From Paraburkholderia sp. PGU19 (lineage in GTDB: Bacteria > Pseudomonadota > Gammaproteobacteria > Burkholderiales > Burkholderiaceae), in NCBI RefSeq assembly GCF_013426915.1, contig NZ_AP023180.1, positions 620,001 through 684,000 of the forward strand: 64,000 nucleotides of DNA, written 5' to 3'. Both the position numbers and the translations under genes were made by a program. This document shows positions 35,180-42,531 of the stretch, in pieces (within the stretch, counting starts at the first letter, position 1; each line of letters opens with the position of its first letter). A model generated the notes under the pieces. It was not told the DNA's origin. It saw only the letters and a program-made list of their open reading frames with translations, and ran no database searches.

Positions 35180-36121
35180 TCACCCGTGAAACTTCGGCAA
35201 AACGTCCGCAGCCACTTCCTCCATCACGTCGCGCACAGGCCGGTCTGAACTCAGATTCAGCGTCACATGATGCGTGCCGTTCTCGCGCATCTCGTCCAGC
35301 ACAGCCAGCAGCGCATGCCGTCCCGCGCGATACCCCAGCGATAGCGGCGTCGCCGGCTCGTGCGGGTTATCGCTCAGATCGAGCCGCATCGCGACACCAA
35401 ACGCGCGAAACGCAGGCGCCGGCAGACGATCGACGGCCGCACGCCACATGCTGTGCCGTGCGCGCTGCTTCTCGGGCTCGCGGTGATAGGTCATCCATCC
35501 GATCGAATGCCGTGCGATCCAGTCGACGCTCTGTCCGCCCGCGCCCACCGCGAGCATCGGCACAGCCAACGGCGGCTGCGGCAGCAGCATGAATTCGGGT
35601 GCATTTTCCGGCCGCAAATCGGGTATCACGCGCTGCGTTTCGCCGAGTGCAGCCGCGACCGTGTCCCAGTGCGTCCGATACAGTTCACGCCGAGCTTCGG
35701 CATCGCGCCCGAACGCGGCGTACTCGGGTGGCCTGTCGCCTGAGCCGAGGCCGAGTACGAAGCGGCCATCCGACAGCGTCTGCACGGAGCCCGCGCCCTT
35801 CGCGATATGCAGCGGATGCCGCAATGTGAGCACGATCGCGCCGCTCGCGAGCGCGACGTGCGTTGTACGCGAGGCGAGCGCGCCGAGCAGTACCCACGGA
35901 TCGAGATGCCCGACGGGATCGGGATAGTCGGCGCTGTTCAACGGCACGTCGCGCACCCAGAGCGCGCGAAAACCGAGCGTGTCGGCCAGCGCCGCAAGCT
36001 CGATCTGCTCGCGAAAGTCCGCGACGATCTGGCCCGCGCGCAACAAGGGCAGCGTCAGCCCGATCGACAGATGGCCTTCTGAAAATACCCGGTGATCGAT
36101 TGTGGATCTGGCTGTGCTCAT
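35180..36121 (-). CDS. Luciferase-like (LLM class) flavin monooxygenase
   Basis: 313 aa. TIM-barrel bacterial luciferase-like protein: HLSIGLTLPLLRAGQ, ALWVRDVPLN, VALASGAIVLTLRHPLHIAK and DGRFVLGLGSGDRPPEY are family landmarks. It resembles the LLM group that uses FMN or F420-like flavin. The substrate is unknown. It is convergent with the ExoIII gene; the stop codons are 28 nt apart. Confidence 0.82.
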   Translation of the reverse strand: MSTARSTIDHRVFSEGHLSIGLTLPLLRAGQIVADFREQIELAALADTLGFRALWVRDVPLNSADYPDPVGHLDPWVLLGALASRTTHVALASGAIVLTLRHPLHIAKGAGSVQTLSDGRFVLGLGSGDRPPEYAAFGRDAEARRELYRTHWDTVAAALGETQRVIPDLRPENAPEFMLLPQPPLAVPMLAVGAGGQSVDWIARHSIGWMTYHREPEKQRARHSMWRAAVDRLPAPAFRAFGVAMRLDLSDNPHEPATPLSLGYRAGRHALLAVLDEMRENGTHHVTLNLSSDRPVRDVMEEVAADVLPKFHG

Positions 36122-36352
36122 CGGTAGTCGCCTGCTATTCCGCCTTCATCGGACGCCCCGCGATGGCGGCGATTCAACGGAAGCCGATCCTAGCATCGCG
36201 CCGCAAATCCCACCGGGCAATGGACAGCGACGGGACAACCCCGGACACAACAACCCTGAACACCGCATGGGCAAAGGCTTCCGCACGACCGTACGTGCCA
36301 TCCATTGTTCAGAATTTGGGAACTGTGATTTCAATCTATGAGCATAGAAATT

Positions 36353-36384
36353 CGATAGAGCTCGACTAAACTCACTCTCTATCG
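36353..36384. promoter_or_regulatory. Inverted repeat upstream of the small secreted protein gene
   Basis: CGATAGAG (36353-36360) and CTCTATCG (36377-36384) are exact inverted repeats 16 nt apart. A smaller CTATG-AG-CATAG lies just before. It could be an operator for the gene at 36448. The remaining part of the 36122-36447 gap shows no gene. Confidence 0.4.
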
Positions 36385-36447
36385 ACGCCGCGCCAAATAC
36401 ATCCGGTTGCGACGCCTCCCTGATTCAACATTCTCTGGAGTTACGTC

Positions 36448-36726
36448 ATGAAAACCCGCCTTATCGCAGCCTTGCTGGTCACCGTCTCCGCCGCTGTCGC
36501 CGCTCCCGCTTTTGCGTCGGGCTATGGTCCGGCGCCGTTTTATCGTCCGTCCGTTGGCGCACCCGCTTCGCAACGCGGCGTCAGCGCTCAGACTTTCGCC
36601 GCCGAACGCAACCAGGCGACGGCCGCAAACGACGCAGTTGGCGGTGTGACGGGCGCATCGTCGGAATCGGGCAGCCGTCAGCCGGCGCAAGCCGCTAACG
36701 ACGTCAACGTGTTCAAGGGTCAGTGA
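36448..36726 (+). CDS. Small exported protein, 92 aa
   Basis: A signal peptide (MKTRLIAALLVTVSAAVAAP, cleavage after AFA), then a polar, Ala/Gln/Asn-rich chain beginning SGYGPAPFYRPSVG. A Burkholderia-type hypothetical; I cannot name a family. CTGGAG precedes the ATG. It is followed after 57 nt by the superinfection-immunity-like gene; a terminator comes only after that gene, so the two may be cotranscribed. Confidence 0.7.
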   Translation: MKTRLIAALLVTVSAAVAAPAFASGYGPAPFYRPSVGAPASQRGVSAQTFAAERNQATAANDAVGGVTGASSESGSRQPAQAANDVNVFKGQ

Positions 36727-36783
36727 TTGCTGCGCGCGGCGGGCAGAAGCTTGCCGCGCAGAAGAGAAGCAGGAGGTGATTCC

Positions 36784-37092
36784 ATGAGAGCATTCTTCGA
36801 AGGACTGGTGTTGCTGGCGGCAGTCGTCGTATATTTTCTGCCTGCCATCGTCGCCGATGCGCGCGAACGTGAAGATGCATTCGCGCTAACGATCTTCAAC
36901 GTGCTGTTTGGCTGGACCGTGGTTGGCTGGATTGCGGCGTTCGTGTGGGCGCGTCATCGCGTGAGCGACAAGCGGCTCGCGAATCTCGCATCGAACACGC
37001 GTCGGTCGTTGGGCCGCGTGACGATCGCGAAGATCGTGGCGCGCTCACGCCGGGCGCGCGCGACGCGGCGTCAGTCGACGCTATCCGCGTAA
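36784..37092 (+). CDS. Superinfection-immunity-like membrane protein (Imm_superinfect)
   Basis: 102 aa, two TM helices (about 4-22 and 36-60). The motif VVYFLPAIVADAR...FNVLFGWTVVGWIAAFVWA matches the family named after the T4 Imm superinfection-exclusion protein, where YFLPA and LGWTxxGW-type residues are conserved. The C-terminus is strongly basic (RSRRARATRR). AGGAGGTGATTCC is a near-perfect ribosome binding site. On a chromosome its role is unproven; blocking phage DNA entry is the precedent. Confidence 0.78.
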   Translation: MRAFFEGLVLLAAVVVYFLPAIVADAREREDAFALTIFNVLFGWTVVGWIAAFVWARHRVSDKRLANLASNTRRSLGRVTIAKIVARSRRARATRRQSTLSA

Positions 37093-37110
37093 GAGGTTGA
37101 ATCGATGAAG

Positions 37111-37144
37111 CCGCCGGTCTATGTCAGACCGGCGGTTTTGTTTT
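37111..37144 (+). terminator. Rho-independent terminator
   Basis: CCGCCGGTCT (37111-37120) pairs perfectly with AGACCGGCGG (37126-37135), with loop ATGTC, then TTTTGTTTT. It ends the 36448-37092 transcript. Confidence 0.92.
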
Positions 37145-37209
37145 GATATGCCCGTGCGTATTTAATACGGAGGCCGAAATAAATTACAAAAGGCGCATTC
37201 AAGGCGGAC

Positions 37210-37683
37210 TTACCACAGCGCCGGCGTCCATCCTCGCAGTCGCACATCGTGCAGGGCCTCGCGCAGATTCTGCACGAACGCATCGGTGCGCTGATAGCGG
37301 CTTTGCACGCGTGGATCGTAAGTGCGGTTCAACGCTAGCACATCGACGATGCCGCGCGTCGAGACGCTCGTATCCAGATCGGAAATATCGGTGACCTTGG
37401 CCCATGTGCAGCGCATGATCTCGTTGCTGGGCACGGGGGTTTGACGTTCGTCGACGTGCGCGGCGAACACGTGATGACAGGTGCGCGCGCCCGCGAACTC
37501 GAACAGATATTGCATGCCCTTCGCCTGAAGGCACGTTTCTTCCATCAGTTCGCGCACGGCGGCGGCTTCGAACGTCTCGCCGGCGTCGGGTTTGCCGCCT
37601 GGCAGCGACCAGCGCGAGTTGGCCTTGCCGACCAGCAAAATGCGCGTGCCCGTCAGGCACACGACAGTCGCACGTTGCTTCAC
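37210..37683 (-). CDS. Nudix hydrolase
   Basis: 157 aa. The Nudix box runs from GKPDAGETFEAAAV to RELMEETCL (G-x5-E-x7-REL-x-EE), with the usual final Gly replaced. The start is GTG 37683 (VKQRATVVC) with GGAAGAGA upstream, matching the family N-terminus; the longer open frame upstream lacks similarity. It probably hydrolyses a nucleoside-diphosphate-linked compound. It is divergent from the large protease-nuclease gene. Confidence 0.83.
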   Translation of the reverse strand: MKQRATVVCLTGTRILLVGKANSRWSLPGGKPDAGETFEAAAVRELMEETCLQAKGMQYLFEFAGARTCHHVFAAHVDERQTPVPSNEIMRCTWAKVTDISDLDTSVSTRGIVDVLALNRTYDPRVQSRYQRTDAFVQNLREALHDVRLRGWTPALW

Positions 37684-37810
37684 AGTGTCTCTTCCATGTA
37701 GGGACGCGAAAGCAGGGCTAGCACGCCCCATGCCGCGCGATGCGATGGCGCTCTCAGTCGCCATTCGGCCATATTGTCCGCCGATCTTGAGTACGGGACG
37801 TGACATCTTG

Positions 37811-37966
37811 ATGACAGCGCTCACCAAAAATGACCCAACGCTGTCATATGCATCGGAGAACCTTGAACGTGACCACGCGCCGCCGCCGCCGCATGTCATG
37901 CACGCAGCATGCGTTGCACCGTGCGACACGGCGGCGTGCCTGCAACGGCCGGTCGATACGACCGGC
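37811..37966. promoter_or_regulatory. Palindromes in the leader of the protease-nuclease gene
   Basis: ATGACAGCG (37811-37819) and CGCTGTCAT (37839-37847) form an exact 9-bp inverted repeat with a 19-nt spacer, a candidate operator in the Nudix/protease divergent region. GCCGGTCG-ATA-CGACCGGC (37948-37966) is a tight hairpin just before the ribosome binding site of the gene at 37985 and could hinder its translation. No gene is seen in 37684-37984. Confidence 0.5.
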
Positions 37967-37984
37967 GAGCGTCGAGGTGAATCG

Positions 37985-40234
37985 ATGAATCCACTGTCCA
38001 CGCAGCACAATTTTCAGAGCCTGTCGTTGAAGGATCTGCTCGAAGCGCGAGATCTGTATCACTGGCATCTGTCGAACAAGCCCAATGTCGTCGGTACGGC
38101 CGTTGGCTTGTATCTGATTCGAAACGACGAACCGTGGCCGGATCAGCAGCACGGCACGAACGGGGACGCGGAATCACGCGTGAAAGCGAAGGGCATACGC
38201 ACGTTTGGCAACTCCGAAGTGCGTCCGTATTCGTGGCCTGCCGTGATCGTGCTGGTGCGCGATTGGGTCGACGCGACCGAGTTCGGTCATGGCAAGGTCG
38301 ACCCCGATCATATGGTGCCGCGCACGCTGTATATGCCCGACGGCCGCGCGGTGCCCGTCTGCGTGGTCGCCGTCGAGCCGACGGTGCCCGCCACCAGCGC
38401 GCCGGCAGATGCACGCTGGCCGTCGACGTATATCGGCGGCGGCTGTCCGTTGATCGCGGATGCGCAGGGCATCGAGCGCACGGCGAGCGTCGGTTGCCTC
38501 GTGACGGACGGCCATACGACCTACGCACTCACTAATCGTCATGTATGCGGCGAGCCCGGCTCGCCCGTGAAGGCGCTGTTGCGCGGCGCGGTAACGGAAG
38601 TCGGCATTGCGTCGGACCGGCAGCTCACACGTGAACCGTTCACCACGGTATTTCCCGAGTTTGCGGGCAGCCGCAGCTTCCTCACGCTCGATATCGGGCT
38701 CGTCGAAGTGCACGACGCGAATGACTGGTCGAGTCAACCGTTCGGCATCGAAGGTAGCATCGGCGATGTCGCGGATATCAACGAGCTGAGTCTGAGCCTG
38801 CAACTGATCGATCAGCCGGTGACGGCATTCGGCAGCGCATCGGGCGCGCTCGACGGCACGATCAAGGCGCTGTTCTACCGGCACAAGTCGCTGGCGGGCT
38901 ACGACTATGTCTCGCAGTTTCTGATCGCGCCCGCGAACGGCAGTCCGCAGACGCAGCCCGGCGACTCGGGGACGTTGTGGTATTTGACGTCGCCTGCGAG
39001 CCCAACCGGCGACGGCGAGCGCCGTCTCACTCCGCTCGCGATCGAATGGGGCGGACAGTCGCTTGCAAGCGACGACGGCGAACGTCTGAACTATGCGCTC
39101 GCGACAGGTCTCAGCACAGCGTGCCAGCTGCTCGACGTGGACCTCGTGCGCGCGCACAACGTCGGCGCGAATCCGTACTGGGGACAAACGGGCCATTACA
39201 GCATCGCGACAGCTGCAATCGAGTCGGTGAAGCCGGGCCCGCTGCACGATTTTCTCGACGCGAATGTCGAGCGGATCAGCTTTCGTCCGGACGAACTCAC
39301 GCCGGAGCAGATTCGCGACAAGCTCGCGCGCGGCGATTTCGTCGAACTCGCCGATGTGCCCGACCTCGTGTGGAAGAAGACGCCCAGCCGCGTGCCGGGC
39401 GGACGCGACTACGCGCAGAACGCAGGCCCCGAGCATCCGAATCACTACGCGGACATCGATCAGCCCGACGGCGACGGCAAGACGCTGCGCGACGTGACAC
39501 TCGGCAATATCGCCAACATGAGCGTCACGGTGTGGTCGAAGTGGTATGCGGATGAAGGCGAAACCGATACGCGCCACGAAGGTCTGCTGCCGTTTCGCGT
39601 GTGGCAGATTTTCGACGAGATGGTCATGCAGTTGAAGGCGCGTAACGACACGAAATTCCTTTGCGCGGCGGGCGTGCTTGCGCATTACGTCGGCGATGCG
39701 TGCCAGCCTTTGCATGGCTCATATCACTCGGACGGCTACAGCGACGCGCCCGGTGCGACACCGAAGAAGTGGCCGGGCAAGGGCGTGCACGCGACCTTCG
39801 AAGACAAGATGGTCGACCGTCATTCGGGCGAACTGTTGCCTAAGATCGGGCCTCAGGCGAAGGCGTTCGAGGGCGAGATTCCGAAGATCGACAATGGCCG
39901 CGACGCCGCGTTCGCAACGGTCACGCTGATGGCCGAGGCGGCGACGATTCTTCCGCCATCCACGCTGATCGACGAGTACATCCGGCTGGGCGGCGGCAGT
40001 TCGGCGCGTGTCGTCGATGGTCTGTGGGATGCGTTCGGCGACGACACGGCGAAACTGATGGGCGCAGGCGCGCGCTATCTCGCCGCGATGTGGGAAGCCG
40101 CGTATGCCGCTGCCGATACGTCGCTGCCGGCCGGGGCGCGGGATATCAGCGAGCCAGCGCTTGCGAAGGTGTATCAGGACAAGGCGTTCCTGCCTTCGTT
40201 GACGCTCGACAAGATCGGGCCGGTGATCGGCTGA
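37985..40234 (+). CDS. Trypsin-like protease fused to S1/P1-nuclease/phospholipase-C-like domain
   Basis: 749 aa without a signal peptide. Residues about 150-385 look like a chymotrypsin-fold protease: H186 in LTNRHVCG, D236 in TLDIGLVEV and S328 in QPGDSGTLWY complete the triad. Residues about 480-720 resemble the zinc-dependent S1/P1 nuclease-phospholipase C fold: GPEHPNHYADID, then AHYVGDACQPLHGSYH (H567, D571, H577, H581) and GVHATFED. The first 140 residues are unassigned. Both active sites seem intact. The GAGGTG ribosome binding site supports ATG 37985. It lies convergent to hipBA. A protease-hydrolase fusion of this kind suggests a cleavage-activated effector, by inference only. Confidence 0.75.
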   Translation: MNPLSTQHNFQSLSLKDLLEARDLYHWHLSNKPNVVGTAVGLYLIRNDEPWPDQQHGTNGDAESRVKAKGIRTFGNSEVRPYSWPAVIVLVRDWVDATEFGHGKVDPDHMVPRTLYMPDGRAVPVCVVAVEPTVPATSAPADARWPSTYIGGGCPLIADAQGIERTASVGCLVTDGHTTYALTNRHVCGEPGSPVKALLRGAVTEVGIASDRQLTREPFTTVFPEFAGSRSFLTLDIGLVEVHDANDWSSQPFGIEGSIGDVADINELSLSLQLIDQPVTAFGSASGALDGTIKALFYRHKSLAGYDYVSQFLIAPANGSPQTQPGDSGTLWYLTSPASPTGDGERRLTPLAIEWGGQSLASDDGERLNYALATGLSTACQLLDVDLVRAHNVGANPYWGQTGHYSIATAAIESVKPGPLHDFLDANVERISFRPDELTPEQIRDKLARGDFVELADVPDLVWKKTPSRVPGGRDYAQNAGPEHPNHYADIDQPDGDGKTLRDVTLGNIANMSVTVWSKWYADEGETDTRHEGLLPFRVWQIFDEMVMQLKARNDTKFLCAAGVLAHYVGDACQPLHGSYHSDGYSDAPGATPKKWPGKGVHATFEDKMVDRHSGELLPKIGPQAKAFEGEIPKIDNGRDAAFATVTLMAEAATILPPSTLIDEYIRLGGGSSARVVDGLWDAFGDDTAKLMGAGARYLAAMWEAAYAAADTSLPAGARDISEPALAKVYQDKAFLPSLTLDKIGPVIG

Positions 40235-40248
40235 CGGATTGGGCTCGG

Positions 40249-40280
40249 GCGGCGCGCGTTGATGTGGATGCGCGCGCCGC
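40249..40280. terminator. Bidirectional stem between convergent genes
   Basis: GCGGCGCGCG (40249-40258) and CGCGCGCCGC (40271-40280) pair perfectly over a 12-nt loop, without a U-run. It lies between the stops of the protease-nuclease gene and hipA. Confidence 0.45.
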
Positions 40281-40287
40281 TTCCGGA

Positions 40288-41619
40288 TCAGGCGGCCGCG
40301 AGCTTTTTGCTCTGCTTCAACATGCCCTCGAAGATCGCCGACGCCAGATCTTCCGGAAAACCCTCCGGAAGTTGCCCGGCGACCGTATCGATCACGTGCT
40401 GCGTGGCGTGCGTGACGGAGGTGATCATTTCGTCGACGGCGCCTGGCGGCAAGCCGACCTGCTGAGCTTGCGCGATCCAGTGCCGACGTAGTATCTGACC
40501 AATCAGATAATGATTGCTCGTGCCGCGCACGGCCATCGCCAGCTTCGCCTTCTGCATCGGAATGCGGTTCGCGCCGCGCCCGATGATGGGATGCGCGGAT
40601 AGCACGTCGTAGAGCGGCGTCGCACGATAACGGTTGCCCGGCAGGTGCGCGATGCTGAAGTTCTTCGCGTGGCCGTCGGTGGCAGCGAGCAGCCAGAAGA
40701 TCAGCTGCGTCGTGAAGAAGCGCGCGCCGTCTTCCGCGGCATCGTCCGAACCGGCGAGGATGTGCATCACGGCGTCGATGCCCGGTCCGCCGTCGGCCTG
40801 ATACTTGGCAATGGGCGGCGTGCCCGTCGCCTGACACATGTCCTCCTGCGGCAGACGCACGATCCACGTCGCGTCGCTCGACAACCTGCGGTCGAAGCGC
40901 TCAACGGCGAGCGCTTTCTGATCGCCGAACCGCGCGATCTCGCACGCGGCGATAGGCAGGCCGTAGGCGGCGACGATCTTCGAGCACAGCCATTCGTTCT
41001 CTACCGACGTGCGCATGTCGGCCTGCATATTGCCGACCAATCCCAACGGCAGCTTCAGGATATGCGTGGTCGGCGTGCTGCCCTTGGGCAGCACCCAGCG
41101 GCCTTTGTGCCATAGCAGAGCCGTCTTTTCCTGCGCGCCGGCGATGGAGAGGCGCAAGTCGGCTGCCTCGTCGCGCTGGCCGAGCGGCGCCGCCGCGGTC
41201 GTGTCGCGCAGCAGCCGCGCGATGTCGTCGCCCGTCAGCGTGTCGCCGCCGATGCGGTAGAGGTCGGTGGGCGTCTCATCCGGCGGCAGCATCTGGATCG
41301 CGCCGACGCAATCGCGACCGAGCGCGGCGAGCAGATCGAACGGCGCCGTGCTGCCCGTCCTGTAGCGCTGCGCCATTCTGCGCCGGATGGGTTCGCTGTC
41401 GGGCAGCAGGTTGTCGAAGAACGCCGACACGACAGCGCCGCGATACGGCTGATTGCCTGGCGTGAACGGCAGGGACAGCGACAGCGGTCGGCCCTGTTCA
41501 TCGGCGATCCAGTCGTCGAAGTAGACGAGACGCTCCCCGCCGCTGGACTTCTCCCAGTAGCCGACGGCGAGCCCGTTCATCCACAGGTCGAGGCGTTGAG
41601 TCTGTGAACGGCGCCCCAT
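40288..41619 (-). CDS. hipA: HipA-family serine/threonine kinase toxin
   Basis: 443 aa. HipA N-terminal domain (LDLWMNGLAVGYW, then LPFTPGNQPYRG) followed by the kinase core. GSTPTTHILKLP holds the autophosphorylated Ser region, and LAATDGHAKNFSI is the catalytic loop with the Asp and Asn, almost as in E. coli HipA. The E. coli enzyme phosphorylates GltX and causes dormancy. ATG 41619 follows the hipB stop by 2 nt and has GGGAG upstream; a GTG at 41628 overlapping hipB is an alternative. It forms an operon with hipB. Confidence 0.9.
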   Translation of the reverse strand: MGRRSQTQRLDLWMNGLAVGYWEKSSGGERLVYFDDWIADEQGRPLSLSLPFTPGNQPYRGAVVSAFFDNLLPDSEPIRRRMAQRYRTGSTAPFDLLAALGRDCVGAIQMLPPDETPTDLYRIGGDTLTGDDIARLLRDTTAAAPLGQRDEAADLRLSIAGAQEKTALLWHKGRWVLPKGSTPTTHILKLPLGLVGNMQADMRTSVENEWLCSKIVAAYGLPIAACEIARFGDQKALAVERFDRRLSSDATWIVRLPQEDMCQATGTPPIAKYQADGGPGIDAVMHILAGSDDAAEDGARFFTTQLIFWLLAATDGHAKNFSIAHLPGNRYRATPLYDVLSAHPIIGRGANRIPMQKAKLAMAVRGTSNHYLIGQILRRHWIAQAQQVGLPPGAVDEMITSVTHATQHVIDTVAGQLPEGFPEDLASAIFEGMLKQSKKLAAA

Positions 41620-41621
41620 GC

Positions 41622-42131
41622 TTACCACTGCTCCCGTTTCTTCGACGCGCTTGCCGTGCGCGGGGCTCCTGCCGCAGCACGCGTATCCGGCCTGGCAGCG
41701 GGCTTGCGTGGTGTTGTTCGGGCGCCTTGCGCGGCCACGCCTGACGGTGCGCGTTTTCCTGCTTTGACAGCGGGCGCGGTGCGCCCGGTTGCGGGCTTCG
41801 CTGCGGGCTTGCGCGGCGCTGTTTTCGGCGCTGTTTTCGGCGCGGTTCGGCGCGGTGCGGTCACATGGCTCGACGACGCCATCTTGGCGACGGGCGCCGC
41901 GTTTGCGGGCGACGGCGCGTCCTGACTGAGCGTGATTCCGGCGTTCAGCAGCCGCAAGACCTTGAAGAGCCGCTCGACCCCCGCGGCGGCAGGGTCTGCC
42001 TCGAACTGCGCATAGCTTTGCTGCGTGATGCCGAGCCGCTCGGCGAGCATGGCCTGCGTGAGTCCTGCGGCTTTGCGAAAGCCGCGCAGAACGGGGCGCA
42101 ACTGGCTGAGCGTCTTGACGGAATAGTCCAC
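41622..42131 (-). CDS. hipB: HipB-family antitoxin with long basic tail
   Basis: 169 aa. An HTH_3 domain (about 5-70: LRPVLRGFRKAAGLTQAMLA, then RLGITQQSYAQFE) represses the operon and neutralises HipA. Residues about 75-169 are an Ala/Pro/Lys/Arg/Thr-rich tail with repeated TAPKTAPK-type units, resembling histone H1/AlgP-like tails. E. coli HipB is about half this length. GTG 42131 has GAGG 6 nt upstream and is preferred over ATG 42191, which lies close to the predicted transcription start. The three palindromes upstream are its likely operators. Confidence 0.85.
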   Translation of the reverse strand: MDYSVKTLSQLRPVLRGFRKAAGLTQAMLAERLGITQQSYAQFEADPAAAGVERLFKVLRLLNAGITLSQDAPSPANAAPVAKMASSSHVTAPRRTAPKTAPKTAPRKPAAKPATGRTAPAVKAGKRAPSGVAAQGARTTPRKPAARPDTRAAAGAPRTASASKKREQW

Positions 42132-42209
42132 GGCTGGCCTCGAGAGACGGGTTGATGCGGGTGGAACTTCGACACGGCGCAGGCGCCGCACGCGCCGGCC
42201 GGTCGAGAC

Positions 42210-42238
42210 AGAATACAGATCAAAGCCTGTATTGACAA
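42210..42238 (-). promoter_or_regulatory. hipBA promoter
   Basis: On the minus strand, TTGTCA (42238-42233), 17-nt spacer, TATTCT (42215-42210). Operator 1 covers the spacer and edge of the -10. On the plus strand, TTGACA (42232-42237), 17 nt, TGTAAA (42255-42260) is a possible divergent promoter toward the phosphoesterase gene. Confidence 0.65.
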
Positions 42239-42285
42239 GATACAGTCTAAAAACTGTAAATTAAAAATACAGTCTAAAACCTGTA
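42214..42285. promoter_or_regulatory. Three HipB operators, 27 bp apart
   Basis: TACAG-N8-CTGTA occurs at 42214-42231, 42241-42258 and 42268-42285, each exactly 27 bp from the next. The second and third share the spacer TCTAAAA. The layout is like the E. coli hip operators (TATCC-N8-GGATA) but with a different sequence. The rest of the 42132-42531 region has no gene. Confidence 0.85.
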
Positions 42286-42531
42286 TATAGATAGGCCGAC
42301 AGGCACCCCGGTCGAGGATGGTTCGCAAGCTGGCCGCGCATCGCATCGGGTCGTCGCGTGACAGCGCCCAGGGATGGACGATAAGCGCTTACCCCGGTAT
42401 GCAATGCGCGCTGCGCCGCAGCGCAAGCATTCCGTTACGCGCGGGTACGTGAAGTGCTGACAGAGGCTGATCTCGCCGCGCGATCAGGCAACGGCGACCC
42501 GAACAATATTCACAACACCGGAGGTGAGGCC

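Noticed and set aside
42214..42285. Regularly spaced repeats as a mini CRISPR array
   Set aside because: The units are 18-bp palindromes 27 bp apart within a promoter, with near-identical spacers and no cas genes. They are operators.
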